From positions 1-16,810 of the forward strand of contig JAYRFB010000164.1 of NCBI GenBank assembly GCA_041908585.1: DNA of 16,810 nt, written 5' to 3'. The notes under the pieces are model-generated. The model saw only the letters and a program-made list of their open reading frames with translations, ran no database searches and had not been told where the DNA came from. This DNA is from CAINDZ01 sp041908585. Lineage in GTDB: Bacteria; Krumholzibacteriota; Krumholzibacteriia; LZORAL124-64-63. Of the stretch, positions 1-7,344 are shown piece after piece; within the stretch, counting starts at the first letter, position 1, and the number at the start of each line of letters is the position of its first letter. A program made the position numbers and the translations under genes.

Positions 1-2
1 CC

Positions 3-995
3 CTCGACTGCGACCTGCGCAACTACGGCACGTTCACCGCGGCCGACGGCAGCCGCGTCGTGGTCAACGGGTTCGGAGCGCCATCGCTGCGTGGCGTGAC
101 CCAGTTCGCCGACCTGCAGATGGCGATGCACGGCACCGCGTCGCTGGCGAACGACTGCAGCGTCAACGGGCAGCTCTTCCTGACCGGCGGCAATCTGTCG
201 GTGGCCGGGCACGACCTGACGGTGACGTCGATCATCGGCGGCTCCGCCGACAGCTACGTCGCCACGCCCGACACGCTCGGCAGGCTCGTGCGCCCAGTCG
301 GCTACCTGAACCCGGTGAACTTCCCGATCGGTAACACGACCTTCAATCCGGTCTCGGTGCGCTGCGCCTCGGGGAACGACGTCGTTCGCGTGGCCGTGAT
401 GGAAGACGCAGTCTCCACGGGGCTGAATCCAACGGGGCGCCTGTCGCGCGCGTGGACCATTGCCGCCACGGAGGGCATCAACGTCCCGCTCGACATCACC
501 CTTCAGTGGAACAACGGCGAGCAGGGTCCTGACTACCAGCGCACGCTCGACCCCACGAGCGGCCAGAAGGCCTGGCGGTGGACTGGCTCGAACTGGACCG
601 TTCAGCCCGGGATCCTGACGGCCGACAACTCCGGCTTTCCGGCGGTGGCGTCCCTGACCGGGGCCTCGCAGGGCCTGTGGACGCTCACGAGCAAGACTTG
701 GGCTTCCGGGGTCGAGAACGGGATCCTGCCGGCCTCGCTCACGCTGGCCCCCGTCTGGCCGAACCCCGTGCGCGAGGGCGCTACCGTGCGCTTCGGCATG
801 CCGCGCCGCGACCACGCGAAGGTCAGCCTCTACTCGGTGCGCGGCGAGCGCGTGGCCGTGCTGTTCGACGGCGATGGTGACGCCGGGTGGCACTCGGCGC
901 AGGTCGACTCCCGGCGCATCGCGAGCGGCGTGTATTTCCTGCGACTCGAATCCGGCGACACGGTAGTCTCGAAGAAAGTGATGGTGGTGCGATGA
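3..995 (+). CDS. Large secreted/surface protein, C-terminal part, with FlgD/type-A sorting-like tail (5' partial)
   Basis: The frame is open to the left edge of the window with no stop, so the gene starts upstream; the GTG at 60 is internal. About 330 residues are visible. The first two thirds are beta-rich, with phrases such as NLSVAGHDLTVTSIIGG and a FPIGNTTFNPVSV segment. These are typical of large repeat-containing surface proteins of the FCB group. The last ~85 residues (LTLAPVWPNPVREGATVRF ... GVYFLRLESGD ... KKVMVVR) form a FlgD-Ig/type IX type-A sorting-like C-terminal domain. In T9SS organisms this domain directs export through the outer membrane; whether this organism has T9SS cannot be seen here. 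The stop codon overlaps the next gene's start (ATGA), so the two are probably co-translated. Specific function is unknown. Confidence 0.85.
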   Translation, partial: LDCDLRNYGTFTAADGSRVVVNGFGAPSLRGVTQFADLQMAMHGTASLANDCSVNGQLFLTGGNLSVAGHDLTVTSIIGGSADSYVATPDTLGRLVRPVGYLNPVNFPIGNTTFNPVSVRCASGNDVVRVAVMEDAVSTGLNPTGRLSRAWTIAATEGINVPLDITLQWNNGEQGPDYQRTLDPTSGQKAWRWTGSNWTVQPGILTADNSGFPAVASLTGASQGLWTLTSKTWASGVENGILPASLTLAPVWPNPVREGATVRFGMPRRDHAKVSLYSVRGERVAVLFDGDGDAGWHSAQVDSRRIASGVYFLRLESGDTVVSKKVMVVR

Positions 996-2227
996 AGCGA
1001 CTCCTGGCGGCCCTGGCCCTGACGGTGGTGGCGGGCGCGGCGCACGGGCAGGGCGTGGGCATCAACACGACCGGCGCGCCGGCCGACACCTCGGCGATCC
1101 TCGACCTGTCGTCGACGGCCAAGGGCTTGCTGCCGCCGCGCATGACCGCAGCGCAGCGCACGGCGATCACGCTGCCTGCCACCGGCCTTGTCGTCTACCA
1201 GACCGACGGCCAGGCAGGACTTTACTACAACACAGGCACGCCGGCGGCGCCGGGCTGGAAGCTGGTCGCGGACGCGGCAGCGCTCGCCGGCAGCGGACCG
1301 TGGGAACTGAACGACACGGCGATCTACTTCCTTGGCGGCCCGGTGGGCATCGGTACCACCGACCCGACGCATCCGCTGACGGTGCTGGGCACCGACAGCG
1401 GCCTGCGCGTGCAGACTGACGTTTCCGGCGGCACGATCGCCAGCTTCGGGGGCTTCGGGACAATAGAGGTGGACGCCCCCGGCTCGGTTGGCGGGCGCCT
1501 GAAGCTCGCCGAGAACGGCAACCTTGGCCTGGGCGTCACGAACCCGACGAACAAGCTGAGCTTCGCGCCGGTGCTGGGGAAGAAAATCTCGCTCTACCCA
1601 GGTGCGACCGGCGATGTGGGATTCGGCGTCGCGGGCAACCGGCTGCAGATCTACGCCGACAACCCGAATGCCGACGTGGCGATCGGCTACGACGCCGCGG
1701 GCATGTTCAACGAGCGCTTCGCCGTGAAGGCGAACGGCGCACTGGCGGTTAACGGGAGCGAGGGCTCCGCCGGGCAGGTGCTGCGGTCGAACGGTCCCGG
1801 GACGCCGCCCACGTGGGGTGCGGCCACGAATGCGGCCTACCAGAACACGTACATGGCGACGTCGACCCAGGCCGTAACGTTCTCGGAGACAACCCCGCAA
1901 CACACGCCGATTCCCGGCATGGCCATCAGCTTCTCGACCGATACCCCCTCAAAGGTACTCGTGAGCTGGTCTCTCAGCGTTTACCGGGCAGGGAGCTGCA
2001 CGGACTGCTTCCTCCTGTACCTCCTCGTCGTGGATGGTGACCAGGTGAACAGCTTCGGCACCGCGCTCGGCGTCGACAACGTGAACTCGGTACCGGGGTC
2101 GCACCCGCTTGAGCTCGCTGCAGGGGCGCATCAGGTCGAGCTGCGCTTCGCCAGGGTCGACGTCCCGATCATCTTCGGGATCCAGGGAGCCTGGAGTTCG
2201 ATGACGGCCCAGGTGATCCCGCAATAA
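992..2227 (+). CDS. Secreted tail-fibre-like/beta-structured protein
   Basis: The chosen ATG at 992 overlaps the upstream stop (ATGA) and begins a clean signal peptide (MKRLLAALALTVVAGAAHGQ). The frame stays open further upstream, but that part is not plausible protein. The product is 411 aa. Residues 21-90 carry the pattern GVGINTTGAP..SAILDLSSTAKGLLPPRMT.AQRTAI..PA.GLVVYQTD...LYYNTG, frequent in secreted FCB proteins and phage tail-fibre-like proteins. The middle has VGIGTTDPTHPLTV and LGLGVTNPTNKLSF repeats, as in tail-fibre shafts, then an AGQVLRSNGPGTPPTW linker. The last ~125 residues form a beta-rich head-like domain with a Cys-x-x-Cys (CTDC). No S74 peptidase domain is visible. Role is unknown; surface adhesion or carbohydrate contact is a guess. 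No other phage genes are nearby, so a prophage is not supported. Confidence 0.85.
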   Translation: MKRLLAALALTVVAGAAHGQGVGINTTGAPADTSAILDLSSTAKGLLPPRMTAAQRTAITLPATGLVVYQTDGQAGLYYNTGTPAAPGWKLVADAAALAGSGPWELNDTAIYFLGGPVGIGTTDPTHPLTVLGTDSGLRVQTDVSGGTIASFGGFGTIEVDAPGSVGGRLKLAENGNLGLGVTNPTNKLSFAPVLGKKISLYPGATGDVGFGVAGNRLQIYADNPNADVAIGYDAAGMFNERFAVKANGALAVNGSEGSAGQVLRSNGPGTPPTWGAATNAAYQNTYMATSTQAVTFSETTPQHTPIPGMAISFSTDTPSKVLVSWSLSVYRAGSCTDCFLLYLLVVDGDQVNSFGTALGVDNVNSVPGSHPLELAAGAHQVELRFARVDVPIIFGIQGAWSSMTAQVIPQ

Positions 2228-2435
2228 GGCGCCCAGCCCCCCCCAGGACCCCGGGCGGCGCCGCAACCCCGCCCGGCGCACTCCCGGACCACCGCGCCGC
2301 TTGCGCCGGCGCAAGTGGCCGACCGGCACCTCACCCCGCCTCTTTCGCCCGACCTCGGAGGTCCTTCGGGCCAGGGCAACGTTCCCTTCAAGTCCCTCCC
2401 CCGCCCGCCGATACACCGACCCGGGAGATGTGGAC
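2228..2435. other. Intergenic region before the HD-GYP gene
   Basis: This 208-base gap holds the palindromic repeat at 2289-2319 and a second short dyad, GACCTC-G-GAGGTC, at 2351-2363. A GGGAG Shine-Dalgarno lies at 2423-2427. I could not find a convincing -35/-10 pair. The start of the next gene is therefore judged by the ribosome site and domain content alone. Confidence 0.5.
2289..2319. repeat. REP-like palindromic repeat, copy 1 (intergenic)
   Basis: The core CTTGCGCCGGCGCAAG at 2300-2315 is a perfect 16-bp palindrome. Allowing one mismatched pair, it extends to 24 bp (2296-2319). Bases 2297-2319 are identical to 13126-13148 (23 of 23). With two mismatches the identity extends to 31 bp (2289-2319 versus 13118-13148). 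A shared long palindrome at two unrelated sites suggests a REP-type element or a protein-binding site. Confidence 0.7.
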
Positions 2436-3359
2436 ATGGGCCTGAACCCGACAACCGGTACGCACCTGTACCACCCGCGGCGCACGCGGGAACACACCGG
2501 CCTGCGCGCGGCGCTGGCGGCGATCGCCGCTGCCCTGTCGCGGCGCCTGGTGGGCGATGTCGGCAAGGTGGCGGACGGGCTGGAGCGCGTGGGTCGCGGC
2601 GAGCTCTGGACGGAGGTCCCGGTCGACGGGTCGGACGACCTGCGACGGCTGGCCTTGGGCGTCAACGCGCTCGCGCGCCAGATGCGGGAATCGGCGGCCC
2701 GCGCCGATGCCCGCGAGCTCGCGCTCATCAGCACGCTGGGCCAGGTGGCCGAGGGGCGCACGCCCGAGAGCGCCCAGCACATGTTGCGGGTCGGCATCAT
2801 GAGCCAGGAGCTGGCCAGGCTGGCCGGGCTGCCGGCCGCGGAGGCCGAGCTGCTGCGCCAGGCCGCGCCGCTGCACGACATCGGCAAGGCGGGCATGGCC
2901 GAGGAGCTTCGCAGCAAGACGGGCGCGTACACGGCGCGCGAGCGCGAGGCGATGCAGGGGCACACCGAGCTTGGACACCGCATCCTGGTCGGCTCGTCGC
3001 GGCCGGAACTGCGCGCGGCCGCCGAGATCGCGCTGAGCCACCACGAGCGCTGGGACGGGATGGGCTACCCGGGCGGTCTCGCCGGCGAGGCGATTCCCCT
3101 GCACGGCCGCATCGTCGGCCTGGTCGACTCGTTCGATGCCATGTTCAGCGATCGTCCCCATCGCCGCGCGATGTCGCGCGACCACGCGCTGGGCATCATC
3201 CGCAGCCAGCGCGCATGCCACTTCGATCCCGTCCTGACGGACCTGCTGCTGGATAACCTGCCCGTGTTCCTCGGGATCATGGAGCGCTACGTTGCCGCGA
3301 CGCCGGAGCGCAGGGCATCCGGGTCGACCAGGCGGAAGCCTTCCACGGTGGGGGCGTAG
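2436..3359 (+). CDS. HD-GYP domain protein (cyclic-di-GMP phosphodiesterase-like)
   Basis: Family members hydrolyse cyclic di-GMP at a di- or tri-iron centre in the cytoplasm. The 307-aa product is read from ATG 2436, preceded by GGGAG; longer in-frame starts only add low-complexity sequence. Residues ~36-86 look like a HAMP segment (DGLERVGRGELWTEVPVDGSDDL). Residues ~100-285 are HD-GYP. Visible key residues are E111, H115 and R118, the HD pair H147-D148 with K151 (LHDIGK), H176, HHE at 202-204, GYP at 210-212, and D231 in DSFDAM. The spacing matches the full metal-ligand set, so activity is likely. No convincing membrane segment precedes the HAMP-like part, which is unusual. It is a single gene converging on the TonB receptor gene with only 17 bases between them. 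Confidence 0.93.
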   Translation: MGLNPTTGTHLYHPRRTREHTGLRAALAAIAAALSRRLVGDVGKVADGLERVGRGELWTEVPVDGSDDLRRLALGVNALARQMRESAARADARELALISTLGQVAEGRTPESAQHMLRVGIMSQELARLAGLPAAEAELLRQAAPLHDIGKAGMAEELRSKTGAYTAREREAMQGHTELGHRILVGSSRPELRAAAEIALSHHERWDGMGYPGGLAGEAIPLHGRIVGLVDSFDAMFSDRPHRRAMSRDHALGIIRSQRACHFDPVLTDLLLDNLPVFLGIMERYVAATPERRASGSTRRKPSTVGA

Positions 3360-3376
3360 CAGACGCGCTTACGCCC

Positions 3377-5620
3377 TCAGAAATGCACGCGGTACATGAC
3401 CGCGATGCCCCGCCCCGCCTCCGGCGCGATCGACTTGATGCGCGACAGGTGGTTGCGGTATTCGGCATCCAGGATGTTCTCGAACCTCAGCATGACCACG
3501 TGGAAGCGGTTGCCCGCCAGGCGCGACCATTCAACCGCCAGGTCGGCGGCCAGGTAGCCGGCCGTTCCGGACTCGAACTCGCCCAGGCGATCCTGGCGCG
3601 AGGCGCCCCGCACGGTGGCGCGCGCGAACCAGCCCGGTCGCTCCCAGGTCAGGTCCAGGTGCCCGTTCAGCGGCGGGATCCGCGGCAGCGCGCCGCCCGC
3701 GCCCTCGGTGAGGCTGCCCTCCACCCGGCTCGCGGTGGCGCCCAGCTGCCAGCGCTCGTCCAGGCGCCAGGAGGCCGACGCCTCGACGCCCGTGAGCCGC
3801 GCGTCCTGGCCGCGGAACTGGTACCGGGACAGGAAGCCCTCGTCGCTGGGACCCCACTCCGTCTCGCCGGTATCCACCGCATGGACGTACCCGTCCACGT
3901 CGTAGCGGAACACGGCGACCGTGCCATGGACACTCGGCAGCTGCAGCCGGTATTCCAGCTCCCAGCCGAGCCCGCGTTCGGAATCCAGGTCGGCGTTGCC
4001 GATCTCGTACGAATAGGCGGCCAGGTGCGGGCCCTCCGCGAAGAGCTCCTCGATGGCCGGGGGCTGGAACGAACGGGTGAGCGAGCCGCCGAAGCCGTGG
4101 GCAGCGTCGCGCGGCCAGGCGACCGAGACCGAGGCCGACGCGCCGTTGAAGCGCCGCGTGCGGATGACACCGGCCTTGTTCGAGTCGACGACGGCCGGCG
4201 CGACGCGGCGCTGGTCCCAGCGCAGGGCGGCCTGCAGTTCGAAGCGGCCGGGCCGCCAGCGGTCCCACAGGTAGGCGCCCAGAGAGGTCTCCTCTGTGCG
4301 GGGCACGAAGCTCAGGCAGGCGGTGTCGAAGTCGCGGTACTGGCCGGACAGGCCGACGACGGCGCCCCCGTCCAGGCGCGCCTGCACGCCCACATCGTGG
4401 GTGACCAGGCCGAAGGCCACGCCGCAGACGCCCGACGATTCCAGCTCGCGGTGGTAGTAGCTCTTGGTGCTGGAGGTCACGCGCAGGTCGGCCAGCCCGC
4501 GCATGGGCCGCTCGAGTTCCACCACGCCGTCGACGCGCGTCCGCTCCAGCTCGATATCGACACCGTTCGGATGTCCGCCCAGGAAGCCGCCGGGGATGCC
4601 GTAGCCGGCCTCGACGCGACCGGCCGTGACCGCCGCGTGGCCCCAGCCGCCGCCCAGCCCGACGCCGCCGGTGGCATCCCAGCCCCAGCCGTCGGTGTTG
4701 GCGAGGCGCCGGCCGGGCGCGCGCAGGTCACCGGAACGGCGGCCCACGACATCGGCCTTCACGCGCAGCGGACCGAGCGGGCCGCTCGCGCCCAGCTGTC
4801 CGTCGACGCCGTTCGTGACCGAACCGAGCCTGGCGCCCGCCTGCCCGCTCCACGCCGTGACAGGATCGACGGGCAGCGCGTCGCGTCGCACGTCGACCGC
4901 GCCGCCGATGACATTCGAGCCGAGCGTGAGCGCCGCCGGCCCGCGGAGGATCTCCACGCGCGAGGCTACCAGCGGCTCGACGACCACCGCGTGGTCCGGC
5001 GAGGTTGCCGACAGGTCGCCGGTGGAGGCGCCGTCCTCCAGCACGAGCAGGCGATGGCCGTCCAGGCCGCGAATCACCGGTCGGGCCGGCGCCGGCCCCA
5101 TCGAACGCACGGCGACCCCCGGCTGCGCCGCCAGCGAGGCGGCGACCGTCGTCCCCAGCTCGCGCCGCAGGGCGGGTCCTTCGAGCGAGAGCGCCGGCTC
5201 GGCAACGCGGCCGGCCTGCACCGCGGCGTCGCCGATGACCGAAACGCCCTCATCCCAGTAGACGGTCGGGGTCAGGGCGATGTCACGGGTCCCGACGTCC
5301 GCGCCGAGTTCGCCCGCCCAGGCCTGGAAGCCTGCGCCGGTCACGCGCACGCGCAGGGGGCCGTCACGGTGGGCGACCAGCTCGAAGCTCCCGTCCGGGC
5401 CGGTGACCACGGACCGTCCGCCGTCGACCGGCTGGACGACGGCGCCGACCACGGGCTGACCGTCGAGCGCCGAGACGACGCGGCCGCGCCGGGCCACGCC
5501 CTCGGACTGCGCTGCCAAGGCGCCTGTCGACACGCAGGCGATGAGGCAGAACGCCAGGCAGAGCGCCACCTTGCCGCCCGCCGGCATGGCGGCACGCGGT
5601 GCCGGTTCGCGCATGGTCAT
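3377..5620 (-). CDS. TonB-dependent outer-membrane receptor, ZnuD/CopB-like
   Basis: This is a predicted gated outer-membrane importer powered by TonB. ATG 5620 overlaps the upstream lipoprotein stop (ATGA) and gives 747 aa with a signal peptide ending near ALA-A (residue 36). Residues ~44-116 are a carboxypeptidase-regulatory-like Ig domain (GRVVSALDGQPVVGAVV). Residues ~125-250 are the plug (RGLDGHRLLVLEDG, SATSPDHAVVVEPL, VEILRGPAALTLGSNVIGGAVDV). The rest is the barrel, ending in an aromatic residue (VMYRVHF). The LEDG...SPDHA...VEILRGPA plug pattern is that of the ZnuD/CopB metal-receptor family. The loop after YGIPG (340-344), His-rich in Neisseria ZnuD, is short here (GGFLGGHPNG). C399 and C435 may form an external disulfide. 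Substrate is inferred: probably zinc or another transition metal. The CDS is last in its apparent operon. Confidence 0.93.
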   Translation of the reverse strand: MTMREPAPRAAMPAGGKVALCLAFCLIACVSTGALAAQSEGVARRGRVVSALDGQPVVGAVVQPVDGGRSVVTGPDGSFELVAHRDGPLRVRVTGAGFQAWAGELGADVGTRDIALTPTVYWDEGVSVIGDAAVQAGRVAEPALSLEGPALRRELGTTVAASLAAQPGVAVRSMGPAPARPVIRGLDGHRLLVLEDGASTGDLSATSPDHAVVVEPLVASRVEILRGPAALTLGSNVIGGAVDVRRDALPVDPVTAWSGQAGARLGSVTNGVDGQLGASGPLGPLRVKADVVGRRSGDLRAPGRRLANTDGWGWDATGGVGLGGGWGHAAVTAGRVEAGYGIPGGFLGGHPNGVDIELERTRVDGVVELERPMRGLADLRVTSSTKSYYHRELESSGVCGVAFGLVTHDVGVQARLDGGAVVGLSGQYRDFDTACLSFVPRTEETSLGAYLWDRWRPGRFELQAALRWDQRRVAPAVVDSNKAGVIRTRRFNGASASVSVAWPRDAAHGFGGSLTRSFQPPAIEELFAEGPHLAAYSYEIGNADLDSERGLGWELEYRLQLPSVHGTVAVFRYDVDGYVHAVDTGETEWGPSDEGFLSRYQFRGQDARLTGVEASASWRLDERWQLGATASRVEGSLTEGAGGALPRIPPLNGHLDLTWERPGWFARATVRGASRQDRLGEFESGTAGYLAADLAVEWSRLAGNRFHVVMLRFENILDAEYRNHLSRIKSIAPEAGRGIAVMYRVHF

Positions 5621-7269
5621 GGCGCCAGCACCGTCACCGGCAGGGGCGGCGAAACCAGCTCCACCGCGCGCGTCGACTCGTTGACCAGGAAGCAGCGCAC
5701 CGTCGTCGCGCCGGCGGCCAGGCCCTCCAGGTGGAAGTCCGTCTTCTCGCCCCAGTGGATCGGATGGCTGGTGAAGCCCACGATGGACGGATCCGCGACC
5801 CTGAACACGAGGATCCGTCCCGACGCCACGTCGACCTGCCCGCAGGTTCCCGTCAGGTACTTGAGCAGGTACAAGTCCGTCTCCTGGCCGGCGGCCACCT
5901 CGAGGTGCCCGGGATTGGCGGGCGCCGCGCACCCCGCCGGCTGGTCCGTCACGACGTCGTCCACCACGTAGAGAAACCGCACGCCGTTCTTCTTGAAGAA
6001 GTAGTCGGACAATGGGTCGCCTGCGCCGGGACCGACCACGACGACCGGCAGCGCTGAAGTCTGCAGCACGACCTGGTCGCCGTCGAGCACGCGGAACACC
6101 GCGCCCGTCGAGCCCGCGGTCAACCCCTCCAGGCTGAGGCCCCAGGGATCCGCGTCGGTGATGGTGGCCCGCGCGACCAGGGGATCGGCGACCGTGCATT
6201 CGAGGCGGTAGCGACCGTTGGGCAGGCGCACCACGTCGCGGTGCGAGGCCCCGTGCCCAGCGCCGCTGATCCAGGGGCCGAGGGCGTGCACATCCAGTCC
6301 TTCGCGCGTCTCGCCGCTGTCGACCAGCAGCGCGCCGACGGCGGTCGCGGCGTGGTCGCCGTCGTAGTTCCAGCTTGCCGCGTGGGTGCCGCCCTCGAGC
6401 ACCGAGAGCGCGACCGGCGCCTCGGCGGGCGCCAGCACCTCCACCGTGATCGGCACCGCCGTGTAGTCGGCGTGGCCCTCGTGCATCAGCACCAGGTTCA
6501 GCGTGGCGGCGCCAGCGGCCAGGCCGCGCAGGCGCACGGACCAGTCGTCCACCACGTCGACGGTCGCGGCGGCGCCGTCGACCGTCGCGACCAGCTCCAC
6601 GTCGGCGCCCGCGGGCGTGAACGCGTCGCCGTCGGCGTCCAGGAAGCGGACGGCCAGGGCGTGCGTGCTGTCGCCGGCCGCGACTTCCACGGCGCCGTCG
6701 GCGAAACCCTGCCAGACCGTGGCCAACGCGCGGCCCGCCAGTTCGACGCGCAATCCCTCGGCCTCCTCGTGGTGGCCCGATTCGGGCGCGACGCTGACGA
6801 GGATGGGCAACGAGGTGAAGTCGGCGTGGTCGCCGTGCCAGACGCGGAAGCGGATCTCGGTGTCGCCGGCGCGCTTGCCCGTCAGGACGACGGTCCAGCG
6901 TTCGGCCCCGTCGGCCGCCACACCCACCACGGACGTGTCGGCAACGGTCCAGGCCAGCCGGTGGTCACTGCATTCCGGCGCCACGACGATGCGCGTGCTG
7001 TCGGCGTCGATGAACGTCACGCGGACACCGGACATTGTGTGGCCGGCCTCCAGGGCGAGGCCTCCGCTGACCGTGCCCTGCCACTGGTTCGCCAGCAGGG
7101 AATCGGGCGTCGCGCCGGTCCACTCGACCACCAGGCCGTCGGCGTCGACGTGGTCGCACGCAGGTTCGTTCTTGTCCTCGGTGGGATTGTCGCAGGCGGA
7201 CAACAGGCCGCAGGCGGCCACGGCCGCCATGACCGCAATGGCGCGGCCTGGCTGCAGCATTCTCCTCAT
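5617..7269 (-). CDS. Lipoprotein with four Ig-like modules and HxGHAD motifs, partner of the TonB receptor
   Basis: The 550-aa product has a lipoprotein signal with lipobox LLSAC (C26). It starts at ATG 7269, six bases after AAGGAG. Two clear modules span about residues 39-160 and 166-280. Each opens with a DG/EGL strand after a His/Asp/Glu cluster (CDHVDADGL, HHEEAEGL), continues with a WQG turn, and closes with WHGDHADFTSLPI or HEGHADYTAVPI. Two more diverged modules cover ~290-412 (THAAS, GDHAAT) and ~430-550 (SHPIHWGEKTDFHLEGL). The same module builds the protein encoded upstream. The shape resembles BIG2-type Ig domains with an added His motif. Its stop overlaps the receptor start, as for SusC/SusD pairs, although it does not look like SusD. 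A surface metal-binding lid or feeder is my inference; no biochemical function is established. Confidence 0.85.
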   Translation of the reverse strand: MRRMLQPGRAIAVMAAVAACGLLSACDNPTEDKNEPACDHVDADGLVVEWTGATPDSLLANQWQGTVSGGLALEAGHTMSGVRVTFIDADSTRIVVAPECSDHRLAWTVADTSVVGVAADGAERWTVVLTGKRAGDTEIRFRVWHGDHADFTSLPILVSVAPESGHHEEAEGLRVELAGRALATVWQGFADGAVEVAAGDSTHALAVRFLDADGDAFTPAGADVELVATVDGAAATVDVVDDWSVRLRGLAAGAATLNLVLMHEGHADYTAVPITVEVLAPAEAPVALSVLEGGTHAASWNYDGDHAATAVGALLVDSGETREGLDVHALGPWISGAGHGASHRDVVRLPNGRYRLECTVADPLVARATITDADPWGLSLEGLTAGSTGAVFRVLDGDQVVLQTSALPVVVVGPGAGDPLSDYFFKKNGVRFLYVVDDVVTDQPAGCAAPANPGHLEVAAGQETDLYLLKYLTGTCGQVDVASGRILVFRVADPSIVGFTSHPIHWGEKTDFHLEGLAAGATTVRCFLVNESTRAVELVSPPLPVTVLAP

Positions 7270-7296
7270 CGCGATCTCCTTCGCTTGACCCGGCGA

Positions 7297-7328
7297 GCGG
7301 GCGGCGCACCGTATCGCGCACCGCCCGC
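7297..7328 (-). other. Intergenic hairpin between the two repeat-module genes
   Basis: GCGGGCGG (7297-7304) and CCGCCCGC (7321-7328) form a perfect 8-bp stem, with three further inner pairs across a two-base bulge. It lies 16 bases after the stop of the upstream gene and about 15 bases before the lipoprotein's ribosome site. No U-run follows, so a classic intrinsic terminator is unlikely. RNA processing, stability or partial attenuation is possible. Confidence 0.35.
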
Positions 7329-7344
7329 CCGTCGCGCTTGCCGG

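Noticed and set aside
830..1903. 357-residue minus-strand frame
   Set aside because: It is the complement of two clear secreted-protein genes and shows no domain pattern.
992..2227. Prophage tail gene
   Set aside because: The protein has a signal peptide and a tail-fibre-like pattern common in FCB secreted proteins, and no other phage genes are present.
2301..2435. 45-residue N-terminal extension of the HD-GYP protein
   Set aside because: It would begin inside the palindromic repeat, is low-complexity, and the ribosome site supports ATG 2436.
3383..5971. 862-residue plus-strand frame
   Set aside because: It is antisense to the TonB receptor, has repetitive R/A/G/P composition, no domain and no ribosome site.
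5621..6199. N-terminal extension of the TonB receptor frame
   Set aside because: It overlaps the lipoprotein coding sequence; the signal peptide and ATGA overlap place the start at 5620.
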